In this document: piece by piece, positions 18,852-30,739 of the stretch
Numbering within the stretch: position 1 is the stretch's first letter
Layout: every line of letters starts with the position of its first letter
Assembly: GCA_003999685.1 (NCBI GenBank)
Contig: CP021232.1
Location: 1 to 64,000, forward strand
DNA length: 64,000 nucleotides
Direction: 5' to 3'
Source of the DNA: Taiwanofungus camphoratus
Lineage: Eukaryota; Basidiomycota; Agaricomycetes; Polyporales; Taiwanofungaceae
Position numbers and translations under genes: made by a program
Notes under the pieces: model-generated
The model's input: only the letters and a program-made list of their open reading frames with translations
Told to the model about the DNA's origin: nothing
The model's database searches: none

Positions 18852-21712
18852 ATGACTTCAACATCGACAACCGAGTCTCGTTCAAGCTTGCGCGATCGAC
18901 GCAGTGCTGTTCCTCTGTTACTTTCATCCTTTCCAGCCCCGCCTTCCCACATTCCCTCCTCTCCATTTACTCCCCTCAACCCATCTCCTATCAATCCGTC
19001 CCCGAACAATTCCGCTCCCGTAAATCCTCCACCGTCTCTGCCGCCGTCCTCGCCACTCCCTCCGGTTCCCGGTCCCTCCCCAATCACAGAGCACGAAACG
19101 CTCATATTTATCTCTGCCGCTCGTTCCCGCCGTGCATCGAAGCTCTCGCTTGCTTCTTCCTCCAGCTACTCTCGACGCAACTCTACCGCCACCCTCGCCA
19201 GCAACGCCAGTGGTAGCAATAACAGTCTCCCTTCACTGTCTCCTTCCGCCAGCGTCACACCCCTGGACTCTTCTACGCGTTCCCTGCGTTCTTTCCCTTC
19301 CTGTGGTTCCTTGTCTGTTCCCGCTTCTAGATTGCAAGATAGGTCTCCCGTGATCGAGCCAAGAATATGTGAAGAAGACCCCGCCGATCTTACTCGCATG
19401 TCCCTGGATGAGATCTCCCTCCATTCATGCGTGCCTGATCATGATTTAAGTGGTGACGAGGAGTTCCAACTAGGCATAACACCGGCGTCTCCGCTTTATC
19501 CTCCGCACTCTGCAAACGACATGCTCGACCTCCCCAAGTGCAGTGAAGATGAATTCTCGGTGCCGAAATCGGCGCCCATAGTCTTGAATCCTCATCATTT
19601 GGCACTCCCCGCACATGGAAAACCATCGAGCGATCAAATCCAGCAGATCGTTAACAAGGCGCTACCACCTCTTCCCACTTCAAGTCCTCCACTCGCTTCG
19701 TCACCTCCATCGAGTTCTAAGCGCGCAGACAGCCCTGACATACAAACAATCTTGGCAGCTACCCCTCGCCCGCGTCGGAAGTCTGCGTCTGCAACCATAG
19801 CGGCTCGCTCTCGGTCGCGTTCTAGCTCCAGACCTTCCCATCATAGTACTTTGAGGAGGCATGTCAGCGAGGGCGTCAATAGTACCCGTGCGAGGTCAAG
19901 TAAGATAAGTGCGGGGAGTCGCAGGACAAGCGAGGCGTCTCTTCCAAAAAGACGTTCCAGGCCTGGCTCTCCCTCAGAACTCGCTTACATGAGAAATGCT
20001 GGTGGTGATGACGACTCCTGGAACGATGACTCATTTGTATCGGATTACGGCGTTCCTTTGGATGATACAGGTACCCCATTGGAGATCTTTGATCAAGAAG
20101 AGGAGGAAAGACTGGAAAGGGAGCTCGAAGGTGACGGTAGTGATACGGACTCGAGTCTCGATATACATACCCCATTGCCGTGAGTTCCTATGTTGGATCG
20201 AAGATCAGGATGTAGTTTAAGATCTCTGCTCGCGGTAGGCATCTGATGTTGCGGGATGGTTTGCTGTCGCCGAACTCGAAGCTGCTTCCTCGGGTTTCCC
20301 GAACGCCTTCACCGCAACCGCCTATGCTAAATGCCCGACCGGGTAGTCTTCTCAGCGTTGCATCTACCGGTGGGTAGTTAGGCCGCTCGGGGTGTCCTGA
20401 CGTTCGACTGACGTGCATTTCTCAGTTGGGTCAGTCATGACAAAGTCTGGCCTATTTAAGGATCAGCGTGACACGGACAAACGAAGACATCGGCATCGGG
20501 ATGGCAAGCTCTTGCGAGGTGGGATAGGGCTCACAACTGGCCTCGGATGGAGCGACAGGTTCGTTCCTACATAAACACAACGATGTGCTCAGCGTGTGCT
20601 CATCCATAACTTGTAGCGAAGACGAGGATGCGCCTTCTCCTCTCACTCACAAACTTTCTTCTGGTACTCTTCGCAAGAAATCTACTGCCTCTTCTCTCCG
20701 TTCCTCCCATCCGCTTTCTCGTTCCTTTAGTGATGCTGACCTGGAACCGTTGCCCAATCATGATTCCGCAGCGATCCAAGGAGCCAACAGGGAGCGTTCA
20801 TCGTTTCCGTTGTCATCTTCGCAGAGGAACCCTGTATCTACCTACGGACGTCGAACAAGCTCCAATAGTCATACATCTGCTGCGTCTTCGACTGTTGGTA
20901 TCAAACCGCGTGCATCCGTTTCTTCTCTACGCTCAACTGCGTCTTCAACTCGAGTGGTGACGTTGGCAAGCGCGCAACCGCTGAGTCATATCCATGAGAG
21001 AGAGGAATCGGATACGCCATCTTCCTCGTCAAGCATCAGTCCTCCCGTACCTGTCACTCCCTTGGAGTCAGATGATAATATCTCCGTGCGGAGAATGACC
21101 TCTGGCATGTCTGGAATGCGCAAGATAAATTCCGAATTTCATTCGCCTTACGCACTGGATGTTACTACTCAGAGCACTGCAGGAACTATGGGCTCAAGAG
21201 TTGGCAAGTCGATCAAACCTTCGCGCTCCTACTTCGCAGCTGGTATGCCTACCCCCCCTCTTCCTCCGTCGTCGGGTGTTGCGCATGCGGCTGTTCCTCG
21301 ACCGTTACGATTACCACAGGAACGTCCCCGTCTCAACCAAGATGGTACACATCGATCTATACCGTCATCAAGCAGTGGCAGTAGCGCTAAAAGTCTTGAC
21401 CGTGTGCGAACATATTCTGGCGGATTGCAGCGCCCTCCTCCCTTGTCTTCATCCACATCTGCGCGTCCTTCAGTCGTTGGCGTTACTTATAGTGACTCGA
21501 CTGCTTACTCTCCCACCACGTCCCGATCTGGTAGTATTGCATCTCCCAAGCTCAGTCCTGCAAGTCCTGGAGGAAAGCTCAAACCACGTACGGGTACCGG
21601 CATGACTTATCGTACAAGCTCTAATCCAAGCATCCGTCCTAGCATGATGAGAAAGCCGAGTTCGACGACATTGCAGGTGTCTATGAACGCAGGCATAGGT
21701 ATTGCGATATGA
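18852..21712 (+). CDS. Large Ser/Pro-rich disordered protein, spliced
   Basis: I start at ATG 18,852 (MTSTSTTESRSSLRDRR) because the frame upstream is leader-like; M at 18,819 is an alternative. Exon 1 runs to about 20,180 (donor GTGAGT). A second exon near 20,239-20,367 reads LRDGLLSPNSKLLPR and PSPQPPMLNARPGSLLSV. The last exon starts near 20,618 after TTGTAG and ends at 21,712. More small exons could lie in 20,368-20,617. The protein is mostly low-complexity Ser/Pro/Arg with many SP, RxxS and acidic patches, which suggests a phosphorylated scaffold, for example a cell-polarity or cytoskeletal regulator. No folded domain is recognised. Confidence 0.68.
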
Positions 21713-24140
21713 TGTCTCTTCCCCAGCTAGTTGTATATACTCCTGGGTTTAATGACTGGATTTCTCTTCAAGGGTAGCTCCCTCTTAATCCGTGCATTGT
21801 TCAATTTGATGTCGTTCAATTTCTTCAGATTCGGATTCGTGTACATCACTACCCACACCTATGGCTATACCCGCCGCTCATTATTATCTTTCATGTTACG
21901 AATCTTGTTTATTCGTTGGAATGTTGCCAAAGTTTCCTGTGATCGCATGTCATCATATTGTATACCCAGCTCATCCGGTGTTCATAGCGTCGTGGTGGCA
22001 GTTTCCTAGATTGTTGAATGTTATATCCGGAGTTGTATAACAGTAAACACAAAGTGTGCATTGGTCTAGGATCTAGAGGAAAAAATGAGTGCCTCACAGC
22101 ACTATTGGTTTTACATAACAAAACAACCCTCGGCCACATTACCTATGACAGTCCCTCCATGTGATAGTGAAGCATCCACCGTTCTGTGAAAAAAAAAAGA
22201 TAGTCAACCGTAGTCCCCAAATCGCGCCAGGTGATTGTTATCGCGACGAAACCAGGGAGGGCAGTCACGCATTAGTCGCTCAAATTGACTACATGTTGAC
22301 TGACTATTTTCTTCAAATTCAGACAGCGGAAATCGAGAAAAATGACTAGTCAATTGGCACGGACTAGGGTTGTGACGAGGTTCACGGTAGATGACTCCAG
22401 TCCAAGTCTGCGATCGGTCTTGTGACGCGACGCGCGGGGTCACGTGCACGCCTCATTAGCCGCGACGCGAAGCATTTTGGACTTTATCGCAACTTGGGGG
22501 TGAAGTCTCCAGAAGAAGCCACCATCGCCGTCTTGAACATGACCTCATCTCAGATATTTGACACGGATCCTGGTAATCATCCCGCTTCAAGGCGAAATTC
22601 TTCAGAACATGATTGATCCCAATCATCCCGCACACTCCGTCAGGTCCCAAAATTCGTTAGATTCCATCCTCTGGACTCGGGAAAAGGCTGTGATGAGATA
22701 TTCTGGGAAGATATAGGCTTTTTCCGCCTATGAGTGTCGAGCAGCTGTCTCACTCGCCTATTTTGTCGGGGTGGGCAATAGATCCAAGGGACTTTACACC
22801 TCGACGGGGGCCTGATGGAAGGATCGAGTCTTGGGGGATATATCCTGTGCGTTAGTCTGATATATTACTCGTCTTTTCCATATGACGGTCTGATGCTGTA
22901 TTGTTTACCGCTGTTCTAGTACGACAACGATGGCCACCGGGATGTCGACGGTCGACGAGTCTTCCAACGCACCGTGCGTTCAATTGTTCTCCAACCCATC
23001 TATGCTATTGACATCAAGAGCACGTCGTCGTCATTGCAGTACGATACTCAATTCATCTATAGGAACGATTACATTCTTTCCGAAATTCAATTCATCAAAG
23101 CCCTCATGGAGGAGAAGGTCCCTGCTTCTGTATTTAAAGAGTGTTTACACCTCTCATTAGTGTCCGTTACTCACAGATCAAGAAACTACGAGCGATGGGT
23201 CTCAAAGACCTCCTCGAGTGTGACTAGACATTGCACATTCACCTCTCGTATGCATGGTCAACCCTTTTCTCTTCTGGCACTTGATGACATCCTGGCTCTG
23301 CAACTTCACGTGGCTGCAATGCACCCAACAACTTGTCGATCTACCTTGTCGTGTGTTGAGCCCATAGATTCATTTATGATCCCAAGAAAGGCAATACGGA
23401 CCGAATCTGGCGTCGTGTGTGCGTTTCTGGAGGTCTTCCGCTCTCTGTCTTTTCTGACAAGATACTGAAGCCACTGTTTGGCTGGTGAGCACTTTCACGT
23501 TGTTGCGTGTTGTCTCACAGTTTTGCTTCATATCTCTGCAACCTTTTAATACGTACGCCGTCGGCATTGGTCTGCTAGGGTTCGCAATTTGCACGCACAT
23601 GCCTTTCATGACTTTAAAGGATGGCGCCTTGTTTGGTGCCAAGGTGAGGTCGTCAATACTGACGATGCTGCTGTCTGCTTCGTGTTTACTCACGTTTTCT
23701 GTTTGTGTTTTGAAATCTTCGCTGTACTGCTGCGGATATCATTATGATGTGTGCTCCGTAAGGACTGATGCACCTCGACAAGTCGGGATATGCCTACATC
23801 CCGGATGAAAAGTGAGTGATGCACCCGTTCTTTTGGTGCATACGTCGTCAATTCTGTCCATTGTCGGCTTATGTGCTTGCTCCTAGCCGATGCCTTGCGC
23901 ACATCTTGCAGAACCCAGGAGGGAAAATGGGCTATCATCGGAGACAACTGGTGGCATGAAATCAAGGTCTGGCGCGGCAGTATCTTGCGCTAGGAGTCTA
24001 TTGTACTGATCGATCGATGACCTTCTGTTCACGCGCCGCTGGTGATGGCTCAAACCCATCCTCCGACTGCATTGTCCAGCTCGAGTCCATCACGCCTGCC
24101 TCTGAGAGCACTGGTGCAGTAGCCGTGCTCTGCGGCTCGG
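21713..24140. other. 2.4 kb region with MITE-like repeat and a possible decayed gene
   Basis: 21,713-22,160 looks like 3' flank. A small repeat lies at 22,211-22,373. From 22,930 to 23,470 a plus-strand frame (QYDTQFIYRNDYILSEIQFIKALMEEKV in part) has coding character but no start, known domain or clear exon pattern, so I regard it as an unidentified or broken gene. The rest shows nothing I can support. Confidence 0.45.
22211..22373. repeat. Short MITE-like repeat
   Basis: The left end TAGTCCCCAAATCGCGCCA is the inverse of the end seen in the relative at 51,071-51,141 (TGGCGCGATTTGGGACTA). The right part (GACAGCGG...AAAAATGACTAGT...CAATTGGC) is shared with that copy. About 160 bp, non-coding. 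No target-site duplication could be fixed. Confidence 0.5.
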
Positions 24141-24899
24141 GTGCGAACCCTCCGGACGGGGACAACTTTGGCACTTTTGAATGGGCCCGTCTACTGGAGC
24201 GCGCCGCTCGTTGCTCGCCGCGGGGTGCTCTCCTCCATGTTCCAAGCGATGAACTACTCCAACAGCGCCGCGGGTGGCGGGCGGTGGTCGCACTTTGACT
24301 TTGACCGCTTCGACGTGGACGAGGCGCAGGCGGCGATCGGGGCGGCGCTCGACAGCCCGGCGTCGCTCGCGCGCGCGAGCAAGAAGGTCGTGATGGCGAT
24401 GCCGGGGCACGAGACGGAGATATACGAGGAGGAGGCGGTGGTGCAGCGCCTCGGGCGGCGGCCGAGCGAGCTGAAGCGCGGCCTCGCGCGGACGCGGATT
24501 GGGTCGGACCCGGGCGACGAGGGCATATTCATCGAGGAGGGCGTGAACGCGGGCCGGCGAGATCGGCCAAGCGGCGTATTGTGGGAGCGCGAACGACCTG
24601 AAGGCGTGAGCAGGGTGTCACCAGAGGTTCTACTGCAAGCGGGCGTGCCAGAGGGTGCGTATGCTATTTGTCGTGTCTTGTCCGGTGTGCTGAGATTGCG
24701 CACAGGCGCACTGGGCGCAGGGCCACAGGAAGGAATGTGCAGGTGGGAAGAAAAAGGCTGCAAAGAAGTGAGCCGAGTGGTGTCTACTGGATCCGCCTAT
24801 CAACGTGTGTGCTGTCGATTCACACATCTAGTTGCGGTGCACCGCTTTTGCTTAGTATGTATCGTATACAAAGACTCTTTAATGCGAATCACGTTTTGA
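24141..24899 (+). CDS. GC-rich ORF of unknown function, boundaries uncertain
   Basis: Codon usage is strongly GC-biased from about 24,180 to 24,620, where the protein reads ...PVYWSAPLVARRGVLSSMFQ... and ...FDFDRFDVDEAQAAIGAAL..., with a charged helical segment after it. No family recognised. The last 80 residues look like read-through into 3' flank, so the real gene probably ends or splices near 24,600. An upstream exon before 24,180 is likely. Confidence 0.38.
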   Translation: MRTLRTGTTLALLNGPVYWSAPLVARRGVLSSMFQAMNYSNSAAGGGRWSHFDFDRFDVDEAQAAIGAALDSPASLARASKKVVMAMPGHETEIYEEEAVVQRLGRRPSELKRGLARTRIGSDPGDEGIFIEEGVNAGRRDRPSGVLWERERPEGVSRVSPEVLLQAGVPEGAYAICRVLSGVLRLRTGALGAGPQEGMCRWEEKGCKEVSRVVSTGSAYQRVCCRFTHLVAVHRFCLVCIVYKDSLMRITF

Positions 24900-25082
24900 T
24901 TGGAGAGTTGGCGGCGGTACAAAAAAGGGCAAGTCAGACTGGAGCCTGGTTCGCATTCATACGGAGACAATCATCGGGAGCAGAGACGACACAAGACCCT
25001 AGGGACAGGTTCAGATCAAACAAACACCGAGCACAGAGCAGCAGGCAGCAACCAAGAAGCCAATCGAGAACAAACAGATCCA

Positions 25083-26351
25083 TCACGTCAAACACGCGCC
25101 ATCCCAGCCGGGCGGGGGTGTCCCCGCGCGCAGGGTCCTCGCACCCGCCCTCGGGGGTACCGCCGAGTCCCTCCCGCGTGCGTCCCCGTCCTCGTCCGCG
25201 AGCGCACCGGCGGTGCTGTCGAGCGAGAGCCAGTCTGCGTCTGTGAGCCATGCGCGGGCGAGGTCCGCTTCCGTCGCGGGGGCTGATTTGCCTTGGGCCT
25301 GCGCGCGTGCCACCCCTGGGGCCTGCGTGGGCGTGCGGGCGGGGAAGCGGGGGAGGCTGCCGCGGGGGAAGACGACGCGGAAGGCGGGGGATATGTCCAC
25401 GTCAAGGGGGGCGGGGCTGTCGCTGCTGGCGGTGGCGGTGTCCTCGGCGTCGTGGCTCGTGTTGGTGCGCTCTGCAAAGGCCGGGGGGGAAGCGGCGGGG
25501 GTGGGCAGGGAGGGGGAGGGGGTGAGGGCGGGCATGTCGAGGAAGCGCGCGAGGGACGTGGTGAGGCTGGAGAAGTGGCCCTCCTTGCCTGCGCCGAGGC
25601 CGAGGCCGATGGCGATGCCAGTGCGGACGGCGCCGCCGATGGCATTCGCGCTCGCGACGCCGCCCAAGCCATTCGCGCTCGCGAAGCTGCCGATGGCGTT
25701 CGCACTGCCGACGCCGCTGGGGGAGGTGCTAGCACTGGAGGGGACGGACGGGAGGACGAAGGAGCCGAGGGGGCCGTGCTCGATGACCCAGGCGTGTTGA
25801 TGCGGGGAGAGGGGCGGGCTGGGGGGGATGTGCACGCTGGCGTCGCGGTGGGCGTTCTCGTCTGGCGGTGCGGCGGGTCGACTGTGTGTTCTTGCGGCGG
25901 TGCGCGTGAAGGCCAGATTGGGGGCGGTGCGGGAGGCGGATGCGCGGGCGGGAGTGGGGCGGCGGAGGGCGGGGTGGGGCGGGTGGGCGAGGACGAAGGG
26001 GATGCCGTTGATGCGGACGAGGCAGTCTGGGCAGGCGCAGGGAAAAGCGTCTTGTTGGTGGGTTGCTTCGCCTGGTGGTACACACGCAGAGTCGGACTGG
26101 GAGCGGGAAAGGTGAGCCTGCTCGATAGGGAGAACAGAGTCTGCATGGGGGGCATATGCGGCCTTTTCCGGGTCCTTTTGGGGATCTGCGACTGGAGGCT
26201 TGAGGACGAGGCGGGCGTCGAGGGTGCGGTGATGGCGGCGGCGGCGGAGTCTGGCAGCGAGGACGACGAGGAGGATGAGGACGACGGTGAGGACGATGGC
26301 GGCAAAGGAGACGAGGTAGGTGACGATGGTGGAGCGGGTCATGGGGAGCAT
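25083..26351 (-). CDS. Single-pass membrane protein with long disordered tail
   Basis: I start at the ATG at 26,351 (MLPMTRSTIV), which gives about 422 residues; the frame extends further upstream but reads as low-complexity. Residues 8-30 form one strong membrane helix (TYLVSFAAIVLTVVLILLVV) followed at once by the stop-transfer cluster RLRRRRHH. Then come a short Cys-containing segment (CACPDCLVRINGIPFVL), Pro/Ser/Ala-rich sequence and a Gly/Ala/Asn repeat patch (SANAIG). This suggests an N-out or type III protein with a cytosolic unstructured tail, function unknown. It is divergent from the gene starting 229 bp away on the other strand. Confidence 0.62.
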   Translation of the reverse strand: MLPMTRSTIVTYLVSFAAIVLTVVLILLVVLAARLRRRRHHRTLDARLVLKPPVADPQKDPEKAAYAPHADSVLPIEQAHLSRSQSDSACVPPGEATHQQDAFPCACPDCLVRINGIPFVLAHPPHPALRRPTPARASASRTAPNLAFTRTAARTHSRPAAPPDENAHRDASVHIPPSPPLSPHQHAWVIEHGPLGSFVLPSVPSSASTSPSGVGSANAIGSFASANGLGGVASANAIGGAVRTGIAIGLGLGAGKEGHFSSLTTSLARFLDMPALTPSPSLPTPAASPPAFAERTNTSHDAEDTATASSDSPAPLDVDISPAFRVVFPRGSLPRFPARTPTQAPGVARAQAQGKSAPATEADLARAWLTDADWLSLDSTAGALADEDGDARGRDSAVPPRAGARTLRAGTPPPGWDGACLT

Positions 26352-26579
26352 GTCGACGGCGGCGGAGGCGGGCAGGGAGGCGCCGGGGATGGGAGCAGGC
26401 GACGGGGAGCGGCGGGCATGGCGGTGTGGGAGAGGCGCGCGCATGATGGCAGAGACGGCGATGGACGCGCATCCCACGCGCAGAGATGCACTCCGAGGCT
26501 GACGCTGTCGCGACACGCCCCACGTGATCTGTTGATGAATGCGCGAGCTCGCGTCTGTCCGCGTCTGCGTCTGTCCGTG
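26352..26579. promoter_or_regulatory. Shared divergent promoter region
   Basis: Only about 230 bp separate the two start codons of the divergent membrane-protein genes, so their promoters must overlap or be shared. The DNA is GC-rich with CACGTG-like elements (CCCCACGTGATC near 26,520). No TATA box is evident. Confidence 0.5.
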
Positions 26580-28715
26580 ATGGGCGTCCTGCTCGCTGTC
26601 CTCGCGCTCGCCCCGCTCGTCCACGCGCTGCCCACTCCTCCGCCCCCTCCACCCTCCGCCTCTCCTCTCCTCGCCCTCCTCCCTCTTCCCCTCCTCGCCA
26701 TCCTCAAGTATCTCTTCCTCACCTACCGCAGAATCCACTCCCTCCGCGCTGCCTACCATGTCCCTGTCTCCGCTCCTGCCCTTCCCGCCGTCCGCGCGCA
26801 CAGAGTACGCATCTTCGAGACCGCCTACCTCGTAGGCCTCCTCGGCTCCCCACACTGGGAAACGCGCCCCGCTCCCAGAGCTCACAAATCAACACACAGG
26901 CCCCCCTCCGCCTGCCTCCAAGCCCCCCTCCGCCTCAACAACACTTCGGCCGCCACCTCGCGCTCCCGCACCGCCTCTGCTTCCTATCTCGACATCCACT
27001 CCCCCCAGCCCCATCTTGACATCACCAGCTGCGCCATCGTCCACCCCCGCTCCCCCGCCTGCGTCTCCGCTCCTCTGCGCCCACCCGCCCCCGCCCTCCA
27101 GTTCCTGCCCACCCCACATGCCCCATCCACCGCGCCACCCTCGCCTGAGCCGCTGTCCCCCACCCTCATGCAGATCATGGAGCCCGTCCTCTCATCCTGG
27201 TACGACGATACCAAGCTCGACTTTGCCGCAGAGCCCAGCCAGGACTCGTCCAGCTCTGACGCCCACCACAGTCGCCAGCGCAACCCCTCTCGCTCGCGCT
27301 CTCGGGACGGAAAGACGTCGCACTCGCCCAGTGAGCATCTTTTCTTCCCTCTCGTGTAGACCAACGCTCAGCTCACCCCCCCAGCCCCGCCGTTCGAGAC
27401 CCCCCCGACGTCGCCCAGTTCCGACTCTGCCTTCTCCCACAAGGTACATGTGCAGATCCAGACCCAGACACAGACCCCGCACATCAGCCTGAACGCCTTC
27501 CGCAAGCAGCTCGCCCTCTCCACCGCGTCTAGCACAGCCCCACAGCTCGGCCGCTCCGGCACCGGCGCCCACTCGCCCACGCTCGCCGCGTGCGACGCCG
27601 CGCCCGCGCGCCTCCCACCCGCACACACCCGCCCGTCACGCAGCACCAGCGCTAGCGCTTCCGCGGACACGCTCATCCGGCGCGCGCAAGAACCAGAGAG
27701 GGAGGGTGCATGGTTGCAGGCCCCGACGCACCGCTCCCCGCTCCCCGAGCCATTCGCCGACGGGCACCCGCACGCGCGCCTGCTCGGCCTCACCGCGACC
27801 GTGTACCGCGTGCCCCTCGCGCCGACGACGCGCCCGCTCAACGTCGGCGTCGCGCCAAAGCCCCTGCCCGCGCCCCCGTCGCCCCAGCCTCTTTTTACGA
27901 GCGCGGGCGCGATCGCCAAGGACCCAGTGCAGTCCCCGCTCCTGCGCCTCGACGCGCACTCCCCGTTGGAGCTCATCTCGGACAAGCCGCGCCACCCAAA
28001 CGTGGGCGCGAGGGTCGTGCGCGCGCAGGCACCACAGCGGCGCCGGAGTGGCAGTGGGAGCCCGACCATCGGCCCCTCGCCCCTCCGCAACTCGGTCCTA
28101 GTCGAGGTCGGCGGTGGGGCCGAAGACGGACGAATGAAAGAGGGAGGGAGCGCGAGAGGGAGCTGGGAGCTCGAAGACCTCGTGCGCAACGGCCGCCTGG
28201 ACGTCGACGCCGTCAGCGCCGTGCTCGGCCTCGGACTCGGCCTCTCCCTCGAGCTCGCGGACGCACCGCAGTTGAGCACGTCGCGCAGCCCGAGCCCCAC
28301 GCGCCTTGTGCTGGAGGACTCGCCGGACGTCAGCTCCACAGACAGGAGCGAGTGGAGGCTGGAGGAGGACGGCGGTAGCAGCACCGTGCCCGCGGGAGGG
28401 GCAAAAGACGCGGGCACGGGCATGGGCTGGGGCCGCGCGTGCGAGCACGGCGCGACGACGCTGCAGGTGCGCGTGCGCGAGCCGGGCGCCCAGCTGTGTG
28501 CCATCCCGGAGGAGGCGGACGAGTGTGATGCCGTCGAGGATGAGGCGTTCGCGCGCGAGAGCGACGGCGATGGTAGGAGTACCCGCGGGGATGCTGTGGA
28601 TGAGCCGGAGGTCGGAGCGGTAGAGGAGCTGAGCTGGAGAGATGGCCTGTCTGTGAGGTGGGTCGTTTACTCCCCTGTCTTCTTCGGCGTGAGAGATGAC
28701 TGGTTGCTCACATAG
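26580..28715 (+). CDS. Putative membrane-anchored Ser/Pro-rich protein, two exons
   Basis: Exon 1 is 26,580-27,330. The intron 27,331-27,384 has GTGAGC at its 5' end and CCCCCCAG at its 3' end. Exon 2 is 27,385-28,715. The frame closes exactly, giving 693 residues. The N-terminus has a signal-like segment (MGVLLAVLALAPLVHALP), a proline run and a second hydrophobic stretch (LLALLPLPLLAILKYLFL), so it is either secreted then anchored or two-pass. A conserved-looking block LQIMEPVLSSWYDD follows around residue 195-215. The rest is low complexity with acidic patches. A further intron (GTGAGG at about 28,655) may change the last few residues. No domain recognised. Confidence 0.62.
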
Positions 28716-29803
28716 AGAACATTGTCGACATGGCTTGTTGAGCTGTATAATATGAACACGCAATCGGTGAAACGGGCCAGCGCTCGGCCATTTCTCACGC
28801 AATACCCCCTGATACCCCCCCGTGTACCTTCAATATCTTGTTCTCGTTTTCTTCCGAGTGCCGTTGGTGATATTGTATTTGGTGAGTCCCAAATCAGCCA
28901 ATATAGGAGGAACTCACGATCGGCCCGACAGATAGTTTTGTCTCCGTAGCGTTGTATTCTGCCATCTTGTGGATCTCCCCTCATATCGTGCAGAAGCTGT
29001 TGTCCCCCGATTGATTGTATCCCGGACGATCCTGCAGATACCCGTCACCAAAGTATGTACATACCCGTGTCTTCCTCCTTGTTGTTGTATCTTCCTCGAG
29101 TTATGTATCTCCTACTTGTCCGTGATATCTTGAGAAGGACTGTAGCATGTTCCCCTGCATGGATTATATAAAACTCCTCGTTGACTTGGGACTCGTATCA
29201 AGATCTACTATAATTACTTGGCCGCCCGTCTCAGCCTTGTTCACAGTGCGCGAGTTTCAACCATGATATTCGATCTCTGGAGCAGCATAGTATGACTTCG
29301 TCTGTTTTCAAGGTCGCCCCAGCGTCGGTGAATGCTCCAGACTAGTACTCGGAAGACCTTTCGAGCACTGAAACCGAGCTCACAGCCTACAAGGACAGAG
29401 GAGACGCCGGCGGTACATACCGTCGCCCATGAAACTTTGTCAATTTGCAATGATCGTGGTCAGGCGTGTATCGTCAAACGATGGTGTCTTCAACGACGGT
29501 CGTCCCGTGCCCGCTATTCCACTCCGCGAGGCGTCCGACTGTAATAGAACCCTCAGATACGAGTGTACAAGTGTGGCAAGGCAGCATGTCTGTGTCGAGC
29601 GCAGCAATCATGATCGTTCTACTACGGTCAGCGCCTGTGGCAATCAAGATCTAGCAAGAGAATCTTCCGTTCTTCAGTCCTGGTGAAGGTGTAACAGATG
29701 TGTGTGGCATTCTGTTTGGCATGAGCTGAAAGGGAGGATTGGGCACATTCCGCATTCGATGATGTTCATATTCATGTCTTCTCATACGGGTATTGGTATA
29801 CTA
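28716..29803. other. 1.1 kb intergenic stretch
   Basis: 3' flank of the preceding gene, then DNA with only short ORFs. Nothing further that I can support. It ends at the TA where the mariner element inserted. Confidence 0.55.
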
Positions 29804-30009
29804 CAGTTGATTCGGAAATTCTTGGGAGACGCGTCTCGGCAGCGTTCGTAAATACGAATAAATCAAATAAATCAGAATAATCGTAAAATCGTTACTCATA
29901 TACATGTTCAATTCTACAGTCTATTTTCTACAGTATATGCTGTTGTTTAATGTCGTGAACACCTCCCAAAACCTCAGAGCAGCACAAGCACTTTCAAGTG
30001 CCTGACAGC

Positions 30010-30466
30010 ATGTTTTGTCTCAAATGCCAGGATGAGACACAACGACTCATAGATGTGGCAAATGAGGCACTTGGATCAGCGAGGACGACACCTGTCAATT
30101 CACCTTGTGAACTGGATAAAGGGGAGGAGATTGAAGAGAAGGGAGAAGATGAAGATGAAAACAAAGATGAAGTGACCTCAGGCTCTCAGACAGCAGATGA
30201 CGAAAATAACAACGGTGCATCTGAATCTGTGGAGGAGGGTGTGATAGAAGCCTCCAAAGGTGAGTATCAGGTACCCTTTACTGGAGTATGAACCTGTACT
30301 TACAATTCTTATAGCTTTGCCCTGCCGCAGTCATATAAAGCTTCAAATTTGCCTTCCTGCACATCCATCTGAGGCTGTTGCAGAGGCTGTCTCGGATACT
30401 GTCTTCTATACACCAACAAAGGCAAAACCTGGTGGGAAGCTCGAAAGATGGTACCCTTGTCAGTAA
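30010..30466 (+). CDS. Acidic second ORF inside the mariner element
   Basis: On the strand opposite the transposase and convergent with it. Exon 1 (from M at 30,010) has a CLKCQDE start and a long Glu/Asp-rich stretch (EEIEEKGEDEDENKDE). A GTGAGT donor at about 30,259 and a TTATAG acceptor at about 30,315 lead to a second exon (ALPCRSHIKLQIC... to the stop at 30,464-30,466), about 130 residues in all. Mariner elements normally encode only a transposase, so this is either a captured host exon or a chance frame. Confidence is low. Confidence 0.35.
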
Positions 30467-30739
30467 TCTCACAACACCTATGCTTTTGCTCATATCATGA
30501 GCCCTGCATTTGCGTAACATTGAATTACAATACAGCTGTTTAATATAACTTGTTTTAAATGTATCCACTGTGCGCAAACCAACCTCTTGCCTTCTGAGCA
30601 TTGACAGCAGCCATACACACCTCCATCAACACAATCTCCAGAAACTCAGCCTCTTGTAGTTTCTCCAAATTTTGGTGCATATAGTATTTGACTGGCCCTT
30701 CATCAGATATTCAAACACTGCTAGCCTATACAGACCACT

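Noticed and set aside
22974-23468. A protein kinase (FunK1-like) gene
   Set aside because: I looked for catalytic-loop and DFG-like motifs in the surrounding frames and found none.
25293-27359. 688-residue plus-strand ORF overlapping the minus-strand membrane protein
   Set aside because: Its first 400 residues are Gly/Ala/Arg repeats typical of the opposite strand of GC-rich coding DNA. Only the part from 26,580 is kept as a gene.
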